Of a stretch of DNA of 64,000 nt, positions 31,754-39,851 are shown piece after piece (the first letter of the stretch is position 1; each line of letters begins with the position of its first letter). Source of the DNA: Comamonas sp. Lineage in GTDB: Bacteria; Pseudomonadota; Gammaproteobacteria; Burkholderiales; Burkholderiaceae_C. Both the position numbers and the translations under genes were made by a program. Location: the NCBI RefSeq assembly GCF_009360615.1, contig NZ_SPEY01000028.1, positions 1 to 64,000 on the forward strand, given 5' to 3'. Below the pieces are notes generated by a model, which saw nothing but the letters and a program-made list of their open reading frames with translations, was not told the origin of the DNA and searched no databases.

Positions 31754-34440
31754 AGAGCATTGCTTCAAAGTTGCTTGCCATGGTGCCATGGAGCAGGGCC
31801 AAGCCCGTGCAGTCTGCGCCTGCAGGCCCGCTGCCTCTGCCCGACGCGCCAGTATCAACGCGGCCTCAAGACCAGCCACTCAAGCCAGACCAGATCCACA
31901 TCGCGGGCAGTGAGCCCGGATGGTTACGCGTGCTCAATGCCCAGCAGTTGCTGGCCACGGTCCGCGCAGAGCGAGCCATCACCCAGATATGGAGTCAGTC
32001 GCACCAGTCGCAGGCTATTTGGGAGAGGGACCTGCTACCGGCGATTCGGCGGTACGCCGAGTTCGTGCAGCTCATGCCGGCCTCCGAAGCGCACCACCAC
32101 GCCCACGCGGGCGGCCTGCTGTCGCACACCATCGAAATGCTGCTTGCAGCTATGACCTGGCGCAATGCACATCTGCTGCCAGGCGGAAGCCAGATCGAGA
32201 TCGTTGACGCCCAGCGCGATCAGTGGACCTATGTGGTGTTCTTCTGCGCTCTGCTGCATGACATAGCCAAGCCCATGACCGACTTGCGCATCGCATGGCG
32301 TCCAATCGGCGAGAACGATCCTATCCGTTGGGCCCCTGCAGGCGGAAGCCTGTCTCAGATCGCAGGCCAACGCACTGCCGAGTACCTGGTGGACTTTGCG
32401 CCCAAGGGGCAGCGCGATTACAGCGCCCATGCCAAGCTGGCCCAGCTGCTGCTACCCCGTATTGCACCAGAAAGTGCACTGCGATTCTTGGCGCATACGC
32501 CTACAGCCTTGGATGCCCTTGAGCAATACCTCACCGGCCAGGACAAGGACAGTCTCGTTGCCAAGCTCGTAAAGCGGGCCGACCAGCTTTCCACGCAACG
32601 CGCCTTGCAAAAAGGCTCCAAGGCCCGCTTCGCCACGGCCAAGGCCGTGCCTCTCATCGAGCTGCTGATGCAGTCTATGAAGACCATGCTCCAAGCTGGC
32701 ACACAGCTTCCCCTGAACCGCAACGGTGCCGCAGGTTGGGTGTTCGAGGGGGCGATCTGGTTCGTGGCCAAGCGCCTCGCTGACACCGTGCGAGAGCACA
32801 TCCAAGCAAACGAGCCCGATGAAAGCGTGCCTGGCAACGCAAAGAATGATCGGCTGTTCGACACCTGGCAGGACTATGGCGCGATCGAGCTGAACCCTGC
32901 CAGCGGGCAGGCAGTCTGGCATGTGACAGTCCACGGCTACGCCGAGGATGGGTCAGAGCAGGGCGCCTACATGCATGACTTTGCCATGCTCAAGTTCCCC
33001 CTGGCCAAGCTGTTCAACCACGAGAGCAAGTACCCAGCCGCCATGCGTGGGCGGCTGGAGATCCGCGACCGTCGCAAGGATGGAGCAGGGCAAGACGAAC
33101 ATCAAGCTGCTGCAACTCTCAGTGCATCGGAATCTGCGGCAGCAATCGATGCCAATCCACCAGCAGCTGCGGCATCCTCAGCCCAACCATCTCAGGTTGC
33201 GGCAAAGCCTGCGAAGCAACGACCCCAGGATGCGGCAGAAGCTAAAAAGCATGCTGCCATCATGCGGGAGCCCACTTTCACCAAGCCGCCGAATGCTGCG
33301 GCAAAGCCCAGGCCTGCGGCAACCACTGCGGCAGCAGCCAAGACCACTGCACCAGAAACCCCATCCCAAACTGCGGCAGTCTTGGCAGTTGGGGCGCCTA
33401 CGGCGCCAGTGCAACAGACCCAAGCTGATACAGCCTACGAGGAGTTTGAAGCTGGGGCAGCATCGAGATCCGGCGTGCCCACACCTTTGAAGCTGGACTA
33501 CGACAGGCTCGACCACGGCGAAGCCGCCTACCTGCTGGAAGACAGCGAGGGCAGCTACTTCCTTGATCCTTCCGAATCTGCCACAGCATCGGACAAGCCT
33601 GGCAAGAAAGGCAAGCCGCCCAAGAGCCCACAACCGGCAGAGAAGGGCGCTGCGCCCTTGGAGCAACCATTCAAAGCTGCCGCAGCGGTGGCAGCACCAC
33701 CAGCTGCGCCGCAACAGCCCGCCACCTTGCACCAGCCGCCCCAAGCTGCCGCAACTACGGCCGCAAGGCCGCCTTCTGTTAAACCTGCAGCAACTCCACC
33801 ACCGCCGCCTAGCACACAGAGCAAGCCGGCCCATGAGCTTCGCCATGACCAGATGCCACGCTCTCAAAGCGTGAGTGCCGAGTTCAAGCGCATGGCCGCT
33901 GAGCTGGACGAGCTCGATGAGCTGCCCGTACTCAAGGGACGCACCATCACTGCGAGTCCGCCGGCGGCGGCCGCAGCAACACCAGGTCCGGTACTGCTGC
34001 TGCAGCCACTGCCTGAGATCGACTCTAACCCCGACAAGCCGCCACCCGAGCCTAGCCCCCTGGCCTTGGCTTTCATGCAGTGGGTCCAAATGGGCCTGGT
34101 CAGCCGCGAGCTCAAGTTCAATGAGACCGGCGCGGCAATTCACTTCGTGGAAGAGGGCATGGCCCTGGTTTCGCCCAAGATTTTCAAGGAGTACGCGCGC
34201 CATGGCGACCGTGAGGACGGCCACGAGGACCTCACCGTCGACGAGCTGAGCACCAAGACCCAGCGGGAGGTCATCAAATGTGGCTGGCACCTGCCAGCCG
34301 CAAACCGCACAAACATCGTCCGCTATGAGATCCACAGCCGCGGCACGGTAGTGGCCCATCTGTCCTGCGTTGTCCTCACCAGCCCAGGCCGGTGGGTCCA
34401 ACCCATCCCCCCCAGCAATCCCGCATTGAAGATGGTTTGA
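31750..34440 (+). CDS. MobH-family relaxase (TraI_2 HD-type)
   Basis: An 896-residue relaxase starting with GTG at 31750, overlapping the previous stop (GTGA). The N-terminal ~350 residues form the TraI_2 domain: the metal-binding HHHAHAGGLLSHTIEML (H115-H119) and LLHDIAKP (H170/D171) are the three-His and HD motifs of MobH relaxases, which nick DNA at oriT by a mechanism unlike Tyr-relaxases. Residues ~450-770 are a very long Ala/Pro/Lys-rich linker. The C-terminal ~120 residues (FMQWVQMGLVSRELKFNETG, then EGMALVSPKIFKEYA) match the TraI_2 C-terminal domain (DUF1528). It is the transfer initiator of the element and pairs with TraD. Confidence 0.9.
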   Translation: MKSIASKLLAMVPWSRAKPVQSAPAGPLPLPDAPVSTRPQDQPLKPDQIHIAGSEPGWLRVLNAQQLLATVRAERAITQIWSQSHQSQAIWERDLLPAIRRYAEFVQLMPASEAHHHAHAGGLLSHTIEMLLAAMTWRNAHLLPGGSQIEIVDAQRDQWTYVVFFCALLHDIAKPMTDLRIAWRPIGENDPIRWAPAGGSLSQIAGQRTAEYLVDFAPKGQRDYSAHAKLAQLLLPRIAPESALRFLAHTPTALDALEQYLTGQDKDSLVAKLVKRADQLSTQRALQKGSKARFATAKAVPLIELLMQSMKTMLQAGTQLPLNRNGAAGWVFEGAIWFVAKRLADTVREHIQANEPDESVPGNAKNDRLFDTWQDYGAIELNPASGQAVWHVTVHGYAEDGSEQGAYMHDFAMLKFPLAKLFNHESKYPAAMRGRLEIRDRRKDGAGQDEHQAAATLSASESAAAIDANPPAAAASSAQPSQVAAKPAKQRPQDAAEAKKHAAIMREPTFTKPPNAAAKPRPAATTAAAAKTTAPETPSQTAAVLAVGAPTAPVQQTQADTAYEEFEAGAASRSGVPTPLKLDYDRLDHGEAAYLLEDSEGSYFLDPSESATASDKPGKKGKPPKSPQPAEKGAAPLEQPFKAAAAVAAPPAAPQQPATLHQPPQAAATTAARPPSVKPAATPPPPPSTQSKPAHELRHDQMPRSQSVSAEFKRMAAELDELDELPVLKGRTITASPPAAAAATPGPVLLLQPLPEIDSNPDKPPPEPSPLALAFMQWVQMGLVSRELKFNETGAAIHFVEEGMALVSPKIFKEYARHGDREDGHEDLTVDELSTKTQREVIKCGWHLPAANRTNIVRYEIHSRGTVVAHLSCVVLTSPGRWVQPIPPSNPALKMV

Positions 34441-34441
34441 C

Positions 34442-35539
34442 ATGAAATCCACCTGCTCAACTGATTACGAGATTGGCGACAACACCGCGCCAGACAAGCG
34501 CCTAGAGCTATGGAAATCGCGTAGCTTCTGGTTTCGGCTGCGGCACCGATGGAACGTGCTCAGTGCTTTTGCCGAGGGCAGTTTGACCTGGCACCACGCG
34601 AAACTCGGCCTCAAATACCCGGATCAGGTCATGTGGCTGCAGCGCTGGCCGCCAGGCAATGGATTGATGCCGGTCTGCCCAGCCGTCATAGCCGAGCTCG
34701 AGCACATCGACCGCCGCATGATGGACGCCGACCAGCCAGCTAAGCGGCTAGTGACCTATCCACCTCACAGCATCGGACGCGGCCGAACCCAGTGCAGGGT
34801 CTGCGGTGGAGCCATCGGGGCCTTGCCTTCACACTGCCCAGGTCGACCTATGACCGAAATCGAAAGGCACGCAGTCCTGGCTGGGCTACTCGATCACGTC
34901 GACGGGCGCTGGGTTGGCCAAGTCATCAAAGAAGCATCAAAACCGTTTGCCGAAACCTGCATACTGGAGCCCAAATTCGATGCCGAAACCTGCAAACTTG
35001 ATTTGCCGTTTCCTGCACTCTATATACAAGGGTCTTCTTTACAAAGAACTACTACTACGTCTCCAAGTGTCGTAGCACTCGGCGAGGCACCAGCTCGCGT
35101 GGCAGAAGTCTTCTCAGAAAAGGACTGGGCAGCGAAGTGCGCAGCCTTGTCGGACGCTGCATACCAAGGCTGTGGCCTCGTGTACGAGATGTTCGAAAAA
35201 CGAGTCGGAGCGAGCATTGACATAGCGCTTCAACAGGTGCCCGAAGCCCAGCGAGCTCGCGCAATCGAGATTGCCATCGAGCACGGATACACAACGCCTG
35301 TGGAGCGCGCAGTGGCTGCACGAATGCAGAGAGATGACGGTTTCTGCAGCCATGGCCTAGATCCAGACTGCTGCCCAATGGGCTGTGGCGATATTGACTC
35401 CGGGGACGACGAGCAGGACGAGTTCGACCTAAGTCCGTGCAAGAAGTGCGGCGACCCATTGGCCGCTCATGGTTGGCCTGATGCTTGCGAGTTTGTAGCA
35501 ATCGACTCAATGCCTGAGCCGCCAAAACATGACAGGTGA
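34442..35539 (+). CDS. Cys-rich hypothetical protein downstream of the relaxase
   Basis: A 365-residue soluble protein that begins one base after the relaxase stop. Three Cys clusters look like zinc sites: CRVCGGAIGALPSHC (about residues 119-133), CSHGLDPDCCPMGC (~300-313) and CKKCGDPLAAHGWPDAC (~331-347). The N-terminus (LWKSRSFWFRLRHRWNVL) is basic and aromatic. I do not recognise the family. Close coupling to mobH and the zinc-finger-like clusters suggest nucleic-acid or relaxosome contact, but this is inference. A terminator follows at 35683. Confidence 0.6.
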   Translation: MKSTCSTDYEIGDNTAPDKRLELWKSRSFWFRLRHRWNVLSAFAEGSLTWHHAKLGLKYPDQVMWLQRWPPGNGLMPVCPAVIAELEHIDRRMMDADQPAKRLVTYPPHSIGRGRTQCRVCGGAIGALPSHCPGRPMTEIERHAVLAGLLDHVDGRWVGQVIKEASKPFAETCILEPKFDAETCKLDLPFPALYIQGSSLQRTTTTSPSVVALGEAPARVAEVFSEKDWAAKCAALSDAAYQGCGLVYEMFEKRVGASIDIALQQVPEAQRARAIEIAIEHGYTTPVERAVAARMQRDDGFCSHGLDPDCCPMGCGDIDSGDDEQDEFDLSPCKKCGDPLAAHGWPDACEFVAIDSMPEPPKHDR

Positions 35540-35682
35540 AACAAAAATGTTTGACAGTTGGGAGCGAAGTCCTTAGAGTGCGAACCGTGCGTCAACGAGG
35601 TGAGTTGTTCTTCTCGCTGAATTTGGGTAAGAGGTTGTAGTAGCGATGCTGGCCGTGAGGTCCGCCAAAAGCCTTAGAAATC

Positions 35683-35705
35683 AGAGCCTTAGCGCTCTCT
35701 TTTTT
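35683..35705 (+). terminator. Intrinsic terminator after the relaxase module
   Basis: AGAGC and GCTCT form a short stem around CTTAGC, followed by CTTTTTT. It lies about 140 bases after the Cys-rich gene and just before the dif-like site. Confidence 0.5.
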
Positions 35706-35716
35706 AAAGCTTATCT

Positions 35717-35744
35717 ACTAGATACGATGTATATTATGTTAAAT
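35717..35744. other. Left dif-like XerCD attachment site
   Basis: XerC-side arm ACTAGATACGA, central TGTATA, XerD-side arm TTATGTTAAAT. The centre and XerD arm equal the classical dif sequence; the XerC arm is divergent, as is common at phage-chromosome junctions. A 9-bp-stem hairpin (AGCTTGGCC with GGCCAAGCT) follows directly at 35745-35773. Confidence 0.8.
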
Positions 35745-35825
35745 AGCTTGGCCGTCCGGCTCAGGGCCAAGCTGCTGAAACGTAGATCGCTCCATTTTGT
35801 ATAACGATAGCCCGAACGTCATGTG

Positions 35826-36182
35826 ATGTTCCGTGCACCATCTCAAGCCAATCTCCCCCATCTCCACACGCTGCTAAACGACATCCATGGCGATATCGAC
35901 CAGATAGCCCGCCATCTCGGAATCAGCCCCTCAACACTTAGAAAGTACCGCGCCCAAGGGCAAGCGCCACGCTCCGTAATGCTTGCCCTTTTTTGGGAAT
36001 CTACCTGGGGACGCATGACAGCAGACGCTGTAGCCTTCAATCACGCAGCAGCACATGCAGCACTGGCAGAAAGCCTGAAACGCCAAAACAAGCGCCTCAT
36101 AGCGCAAATCGAACAGCTAGAGGCAGAGCTAGCTCAAAACGACGGCCACGCTGCAAACGCTCCAATCTTCATGGTCGGCTGA
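35826..36182 (+). CDS. Phage DNA-binding protein with helix-turn-helix
   Basis: A 118-residue protein starting at ATG 35826 (GTG just before is also in frame). Residues ~20-45 (DIDQIARHLGISPSTLRKYRAQG) form a clear helix-turn-helix; the middle has LALFWESTWGRMTADAVAFNHAAAHAALAESLK, then a coiled coil (NKRLIAQIEQLEAELAQ) and the ending NAPIFMVG. It is the first plus-strand gene inside the left dif site and probably a regulator of phage genes. A paralogue lies just right of the other dif site (42377), lacking this N-terminal HTH, which marks the two phage copies. Confidence 0.75.
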   Translation: MFRAPSQANLPHLHTLLNDIHGDIDQIARHLGISPSTLRKYRAQGQAPRSVMLALFWESTWGRMTADAVAFNHAAAHAALAESLKRQNKRLIAQIEQLEAELAQNDGHAANAPIFMVG

Positions 36183-36183
36183 T

Positions 36184-36378
36184 CTATTTCAGATAACGAT
36201 AGAGCGCTGCAGAGATGAGAACGACCGCTATGGTCGTAAAAAACTTTTCAACGAATGTCAGCTCGCGCGGCGGTCGAGGGGGCCTAGCCTCCTCTGCCCT
36301 AATCTCATTCAAGTCTTTGCCTGCATTCGTCTTTTTGTTGTAGCGATCACGCCAATAATCCCGATCCATCTGTCCCAT
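36184..36378 (-). CDS. Small phage membrane protein
   Basis: A 64-residue protein from ATG 36378, chosen for the AAGGAG seven bases upstream; a longer frame to 36402 lacks one. It is polar at the N-terminus (MGQMDRDYWRDRYNKKT), Pro/Arg-rich in the middle and ends with a membrane helix (FFTTIAVVLISAALYRYL). It is convergent with the HTH gene, leaving one base between stops. The N-terminus resembles that of the larger protein at 42634-43365 in the second phage copy. Function unknown; size and shape fit a minor phage membrane protein. Confidence 0.6.
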   Translation of the reverse strand: MGQMDRDYWRDRYNKKTNAGKDLNEIRAEEARPPRPPRELTFVEKFFTTIAVVLISAALYRYLK

Positions 36379-36394
36379 AACCCGCTCCTTCGGG

Positions 36395-36483
36395 CAAATC
36401 ATAGGACAGAGCGCCTACGGCGGTTGCTCTCAGGACACGGAGCGAAGGCCCGATCTTTGCCAGAAACGCGCCACGCGAGCCAG
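36395..36483. repeat. Conserved inovirus intergenic region, left copy
   Basis: This stretch is repeated in direct orientation at 43393-43485. Shared words are CAAATCATAGGACA, GCGCCTACGGCGGTT, GACACGGAGCGAA and CGCGCCACGCGA. A second shared block, GCCCCCGATACCCCC, lies close to the zot stop (about 36567) and at about 43570. Conservation of a non-coding block while the flanking genes diverged suggests the phage replication origin or packaging signal. Confidence 0.65.
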
Positions 36484-36581
36484 ATCCACGTAACTGCGGA
36501 AGGTGCCGCGTGCAGCCAGGTCGGTGTAACTGGCAATGCCTGATCGACGGTTGACATCAGGGGCGCGGCCCCCGATACCCC

Positions 36582-37754
36582 CTACAGCGCCCCAGATTGA
36601 GCCATGCGCGCCATTCTGGCGGCTTTGGGGATGGCCGACATGTCCGCATGCTTCTGTTCCTTCGGAGCCTCGTAGTGCATCGAATCGTCGGCCTTTGGCG
36701 GTGGGTCTTCTTTCTTCGCCTGCACCGGCGCAGGCTGGGGTTTTGGCGGGATTCTGTAGGGGTTGAACTTGGCACCCTCAATCCATTCGCCGCAGGCCTC
36801 GCTGGACATCTCCAGGCGCTCGCCCTCGTTGAAGCAGATGCAACCATGCTTTGCGTTGCAGATAGCGCCATCGACCATCGGCATGCGCACAACTACGCGC
36901 TGCTTGTCATAGGCCGGTGCGGTCCAGGGCCGGTCATAGACCCTCGGAATGAAATCCACTCTCTCATCTGGCGCCTGATCCAGCGGCGCTACCGTCTGAG
37001 CAGGTTGCGCAGCAGTTCCCGCAGCAGCTGGCGCACCAGATACCGCGTGAGGCTTTTCATCTGGTACGACAGCTTTGCCACTGAGACGCCCTCCTATGCG
37101 TTCGAACACCTGGGGCGTGAGCACGGCCATGGCCACAAGGCCGACCAGGATGAACCACACAAGGCCCGGAATGCGGCGCGGCTGCTTGGTGTGCAGCTCG
37201 CTGGACTTGTAGAGCTTGAAGACCTTTTTGCTGTACTTCCAGGGGGCCTTGCTGATGGCTTTGCTGTACAGCAATCCGCGGCTGATGTGGTCCCACTCAT
37301 AGACCGTCGCGAGCGGCATATTTGCCACACGCCTGACGTGCAAATGCCGACCGCCCAGAGCATGGATATGCCGGTCAACGTTGAGCACGTTCTGCGTGAT
37401 CAGGATGAAGTCGACGCCCATATGCCGGTGGGTGTCGAGAGCCTGCACATCCTCTGGAATCTTGGAGCCATTGGGCCGTGGAGGCCAAACTTTTTGCACC
37501 TCATCGAAGACGATGAGCGAGCCGGGCTTTGCCCACTTGTGCCAGTCCCGCAGGCCTTGGTTATCGCCGCCGTCGATCAGCTCATGTTCGATCTGCAGGC
37601 CGTTGATGTTGGTGTAGACCTTGCGTTCGTGCTCTACCTGATTGCCGTGCTCATCGCGCCCTCTGATGGTCTTGCCAATCTGGGGCAGCAGCAGCTTTTC
37701 AATGGTGTACAGGGTCTTGCCTGCACCCGGAGTGCCAGTGATTACCGTGATCAT
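36582..37754 (-). CDS. zot: Zot-domain phage assembly ATPase (pI)
   Basis: A 390-residue inner-membrane ATPase needed for extrusion of filamentous phage. Walker A GTPGAGKT is at residues 7-14; Walker B-like LIVFDEVQKVWPPR follows near 80-92, then FILITQNVLNVDRHI. One membrane segment lies near 205-225 (GLVWFILVGLVAMAVL), and the C-terminal periplasmic part has a Cys cluster (CNAKHGCICF). The start overlaps the DUF2523 gene stop (ATGA). Despite the name, a toxin role is not implied here; this is the gene I homologue. It is the last gene of the phage operon. Confidence 0.9.
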   Translation of the reverse strand: MITVITGTPGAGKTLYTIEKLLLPQIGKTIRGRDEHGNQVEHERKVYTNINGLQIEHELIDGGDNQGLRDWHKWAKPGSLIVFDEVQKVWPPRPNGSKIPEDVQALDTHRHMGVDFILITQNVLNVDRHIHALGGRHLHVRRVANMPLATVYEWDHISRGLLYSKAISKAPWKYSKKVFKLYKSSELHTKQPRRIPGLVWFILVGLVAMAVLTPQVFERIGGRLSGKAVVPDEKPHAVSGAPAAAGTAAQPAQTVAPLDQAPDERVDFIPRVYDRPWTAPAYDKQRVVVRMPMVDGAICNAKHGCICFNEGERLEMSSEACGEWIEGAKFNPYRIPPKPQPAPVQAKKEDPPPKADDSMHYEAPKEQKHADMSAIPKAARMARMAQSGAL

Positions 37755-38038
37755 CCCGGGTTCACTCCGAGAATCTTTGTGGCGCTCTGGATTTGCCACA
37801 GCGTGAGCCTGAATGCGATGGCACCCAAGATCATGCCCAAGCAGATACCGCCACCACTGAACAGGAACAGATTGAGCATGTCTACGGGCAGCGTATTCAC
37901 ATGCGTGACGATCTCATTTTTGATAGCGTTGATGGATTCGGTAACGCCCACGATGGACACCAGGGAGAAGCCCAGCGCCGTGAGAATCCGGGCTATCAAT
38001 GGCTGCACGAGCGACATGATAAAGGTTGCGATCTTCAT
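37751..38038 (-). CDS. DUF2523 family minor coat protein (pVI-like)
   Basis: A 95-residue membrane protein with three hydrophobic segments (IMSLVQPLIARILTALGFSLV, LNLFLFSGGGICLGMILGAIAF and a shorter one), typical of the DUF2523 family that holds the place of gene VI between the adsorption protein and the Zot ATPase. It overlaps both neighbours by ATGA. The virion role (end cap) is inferred from position and family. Confidence 0.8.
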   Translation of the reverse strand: MKIATFIMSLVQPLIARILTALGFSLVSIVGVTESINAIKNEIVTHVNTLPVDMLNLFLFSGGGICLGMILGAIAFRLTLWQIQSATKILGVNPG

Positions 38039-39330
38039 GGCTTCAAGGCCCCCGCAAGAATGCCCGCAACGATGAGCGCAGTGATCGCGAACGCTATGGG
38101 CCTGACGTAATCGCGAATGAACATGCAGTCTTGCGTCCAGTCGATGACTTTCATCTGCTGCGTGCCGATCTTCGCATACTGATCTGCCGGGCAGGAGCCG
38201 CCGCCAAACGGGTTTTCCGGGGCATAGCGCACCGTTTTTTCAGCCTTCGGTATCTCGGAATCCTCCACCTCTGTATCGACCTTTTGGCACGCCAGAATGT
38301 CCGGGTTTTTCTCGCACAAATCGCGCTCGTCTTTGTCCTCTTTTGGCTTGTCTGTCGAGCCGTCCCCCTCAGTTCCCGGCGGCGTTATCGGCTGAGGGTT
38401 AGTAGAACCCTGAGGGGTGGCCGTTGGCCTGTCGCTGGGCTGCACATTGACCTGAAAAGGGTTCTTCGCATCGTTGGCCCCTTCGATCTTTACGCCTGGT
38501 TGTGTGTAGGGCTGATTCGCGCCCGTCTGAGGCTTTGTCGCGTCGTAATTGGGGTTCTTTACGGGGGCACCTGTCGGCACAAAGAGCGGCTCGATATAGG
38601 GCACATCGACCGGCAGATCGAAGGGCAGCTCCGGCACGATATTTGGAGACATGGGGTTCAGCACAAGCCGGTCAACGAACCGTTCCTGAGTGACCGGCTG
38701 CATAGGTTGCGTCTGCACGCAGCCTGCAGAGGTGACATACCAGCCCTTAGGACATGAGGCCCCTGCGCTCTGGGAAACAATCGGATATTCAACCGGGTCT
38801 CCAGGGTTGGTACTACGCCAGCACCTCAAGGGTTGACCTGCACGAATGACACCATTGCGCGACGAACATGCTCCCTCAAACGTCGGATACCAGGGGCCGG
38901 CGTAAGACGTTGCATATTGCATGCCATCAGACACCGGCAAGTCTTGATGCTCTAGCCAGCCCTTAGAAACGTCATAGAAGAATTTTCCGGCCCCCAGCCA
39001 CGCCGCAACCGTGACCGCCGTGCGCACGCCAGGGTGCAGATAAATCGCTGCTGCAGCGATACGTGCAGCGTTGGCAGCGAGAGGAATTTTTGTGGCGATG
39101 TTGACGGCTCTACCGCCGACATTCAGCGAAGCATTTGCCGCGATGCGCCCAAGCTCAACAGAAGCTGTTACGCCAGCTTTGGCCGCGTTGTAGGTGTTGA
39201 TTGCACCGGCCGTAAAGCCCGCTGGAGCGGAGGCCTGCGCGTAGAAAGCATGGCTTAGCGGAACGTAACCAAGAGCAAGAGCGCCAAGCCCAGCGCAAAT
39301 AAGATTTCGATAGAACTTGGCATTAGTCAT
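38035..39330 (-). CDS. TspB-like phage adsorption/attachment protein (pIII-like)
   Basis: A 431-residue secreted protein. The signal peptide ends near residue 28 (LGYVPLSHA-F), residues 30-130 are Ala-rich helical, the middle has a Cys-bearing domain (CSSRNGVIRAGQPLRC; CPKGWYVTSAGC), then a long Pro/Asn/Thr linker, DLCEKNPDILAC near 345-356 and a C-terminal membrane anchor (IAFAITALIVAGILAG). This matches the TspB/pIII type of Neisseria- and Xanthomonas-type inoviruses, which mediates host binding and virion release. Start overlaps the 55-residue gene stop. Confidence 0.8.
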   Translation of the reverse strand: MTNAKFYRNLICAGLGALALGYVPLSHAFYAQASAPAGFTAGAINTYNAAKAGVTASVELGRIAANASLNVGGRAVNIATKIPLAANAARIAAAAIYLHPGVRTAVTVAAWLGAGKFFYDVSKGWLEHQDLPVSDGMQYATSYAGPWYPTFEGACSSRNGVIRAGQPLRCWRSTNPGDPVEYPIVSQSAGASCPKGWYVTSAGCVQTQPMQPVTQERFVDRLVLNPMSPNIVPELPFDLPVDVPYIEPLFVPTGAPVKNPNYDATKPQTGANQPYTQPGVKIEGANDAKNPFQVNVQPSDRPTATPQGSTNPQPITPPGTEGDGSTDKPKEDKDERDLCEKNPDILACQKVDTEVEDSEIPKAEKTVRYAPENPFGGGSCPADQYAKIGTQQMKVIDWTQDCMFIRDYVRPIAFAITALIVAGILAGALKP

Positions 39331-39490
39331 TGTGTGAGTCGGTGGAGAAAAGTCGTATGAGCGCCTTCATGCAGTAGATGGCAATGCAGGCCACGAAGAA
39401 CAGCATTGCCAGCTCAGAGAGGTCTGCCAACGTCTCAGGGTCAGGAGGCGCGGGCTTGACCTGCACAACGATGGTTTGTGTCTCAGCCAT
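39323..39490 (-). CDS. 55-residue phage membrane protein (pVII/pIX-like)
   Basis: This short gene lies between the coat and adsorption genes. It reads MAETQTIVVQVKPAPPDPETL, then a membrane helix (ELAMLFFVACIAIYCMKALI) and a short polar tail ending in HND. The stop overlaps the start of the adsorption gene. The acidic N-terminus plus single helix is the shape of small inovirus minor coat proteins. It is shorter than usual gene-finding limits but its position and coupling support it. Confidence 0.65.
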   Translation of the reverse strand: MAETQTIVVQVKPAPPDPETLADLSELAMLFFVACIAIYCMKALIRLFSTDSHND

Positions 39491-39504
39491 ACCCGCCCGC
39501 CCGC

Positions 39505-39714
39505 TTAGAACCAGCCCAGCTTGGTGCCGAGCTTCTTCAGACCCCAGATAGCCACACCAGCGGCCAGAATCAGAGCCATGGCGGCCAGCGCGTCGGTCTT
39601 GTAGGTGGAGATTTCGGTGCTCACGCCTTCGGGCAGAGCGGCCATTGCGGAGCCGGAAGTGGCGACCACGAAAGCAGGGATTGCGGCCAAGCGCAGAGCA
39701 GTTTTCTTCAGCAT
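39505..39714 (-). CDS. Major coat protein (pVIII-like)
   Basis: A 69-residue precursor with a signal peptide (MLKKTALRLAAIPAFVVATSG...SAMA) and a mature ~44-residue part: acidic N-terminus (ALPEGVSTEISTYKTDA), hydrophobic core (LAAMALILAAGVAIWGL) and basic C-terminus (KKLGTKLGWF). This is the classic filamentous-phage coat layout. ATG 39714 is preceded by GAAGGA. It lies between the replication and adsorption genes as in related phages, with a wider gap upstream (138 bases) that may hold its own promoter. Confidence 0.88.
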   Translation of the reverse strand: MLKKTALRLAAIPAFVVATSGSAMAALPEGVSTEISTYKTDALAAMALILAAGVAIWGLKKLGTKLGWF

Positions 39715-39851
39715 GTTTTTTCCTTCAGTTGGTTGATGAATTGGCACTGAAACAGCACCCAAAAACGCCGCACGCGACGCTTGCAGATACGCCTCTACAC
39801 CGACGCTCACTTCGCACTCGCTTGCCGGGAGCTAAAGCTCCCGCCAGCAAC

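Larger units (their letters stand above)
8836..35539. mobile_element. Integrative-conjugative-element-like conjugation region (PFGI-1/SXT class, MPF_G) with MobH relaxase
   Basis: The region carries a minus-strand mating-pair-formation operon (28160 down to 8836), a defence-like cargo operon (28811-30926) and a plus-strand relaxase module (31205-35539). The gene order matches the PFGI-1-type integrating conjugative elements that give their names to the TIGR0374x-0376x families. No integrase, parA/parB, topoisomerase, ssb or replicative helicase gene of the element is seen in the window, so either one end extends left beyond base 1 or the element is trimmed. The exact ends are unknown; the right side meets a dif-like site at 35717. 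Confidence 0.75.

Noticed and set aside
33178..34452. Minus-strand frame opposite the relaxase linker
   Set aside because: Arises from the Ala/Pro-rich codon bias of the linker; no independent support.
36582..37754. Zot as a toxin gene
   Set aside because: Position and motifs fit the filamentous phage assembly ATPase; nothing in the window supports a secreted toxin function.
36597..38075. Plus-strand frame of about 490 codons opposite zot and DUF2523 genes
   Set aside because: Antisense artefact; the minus strand has Walker motifs and coupled phage genes.
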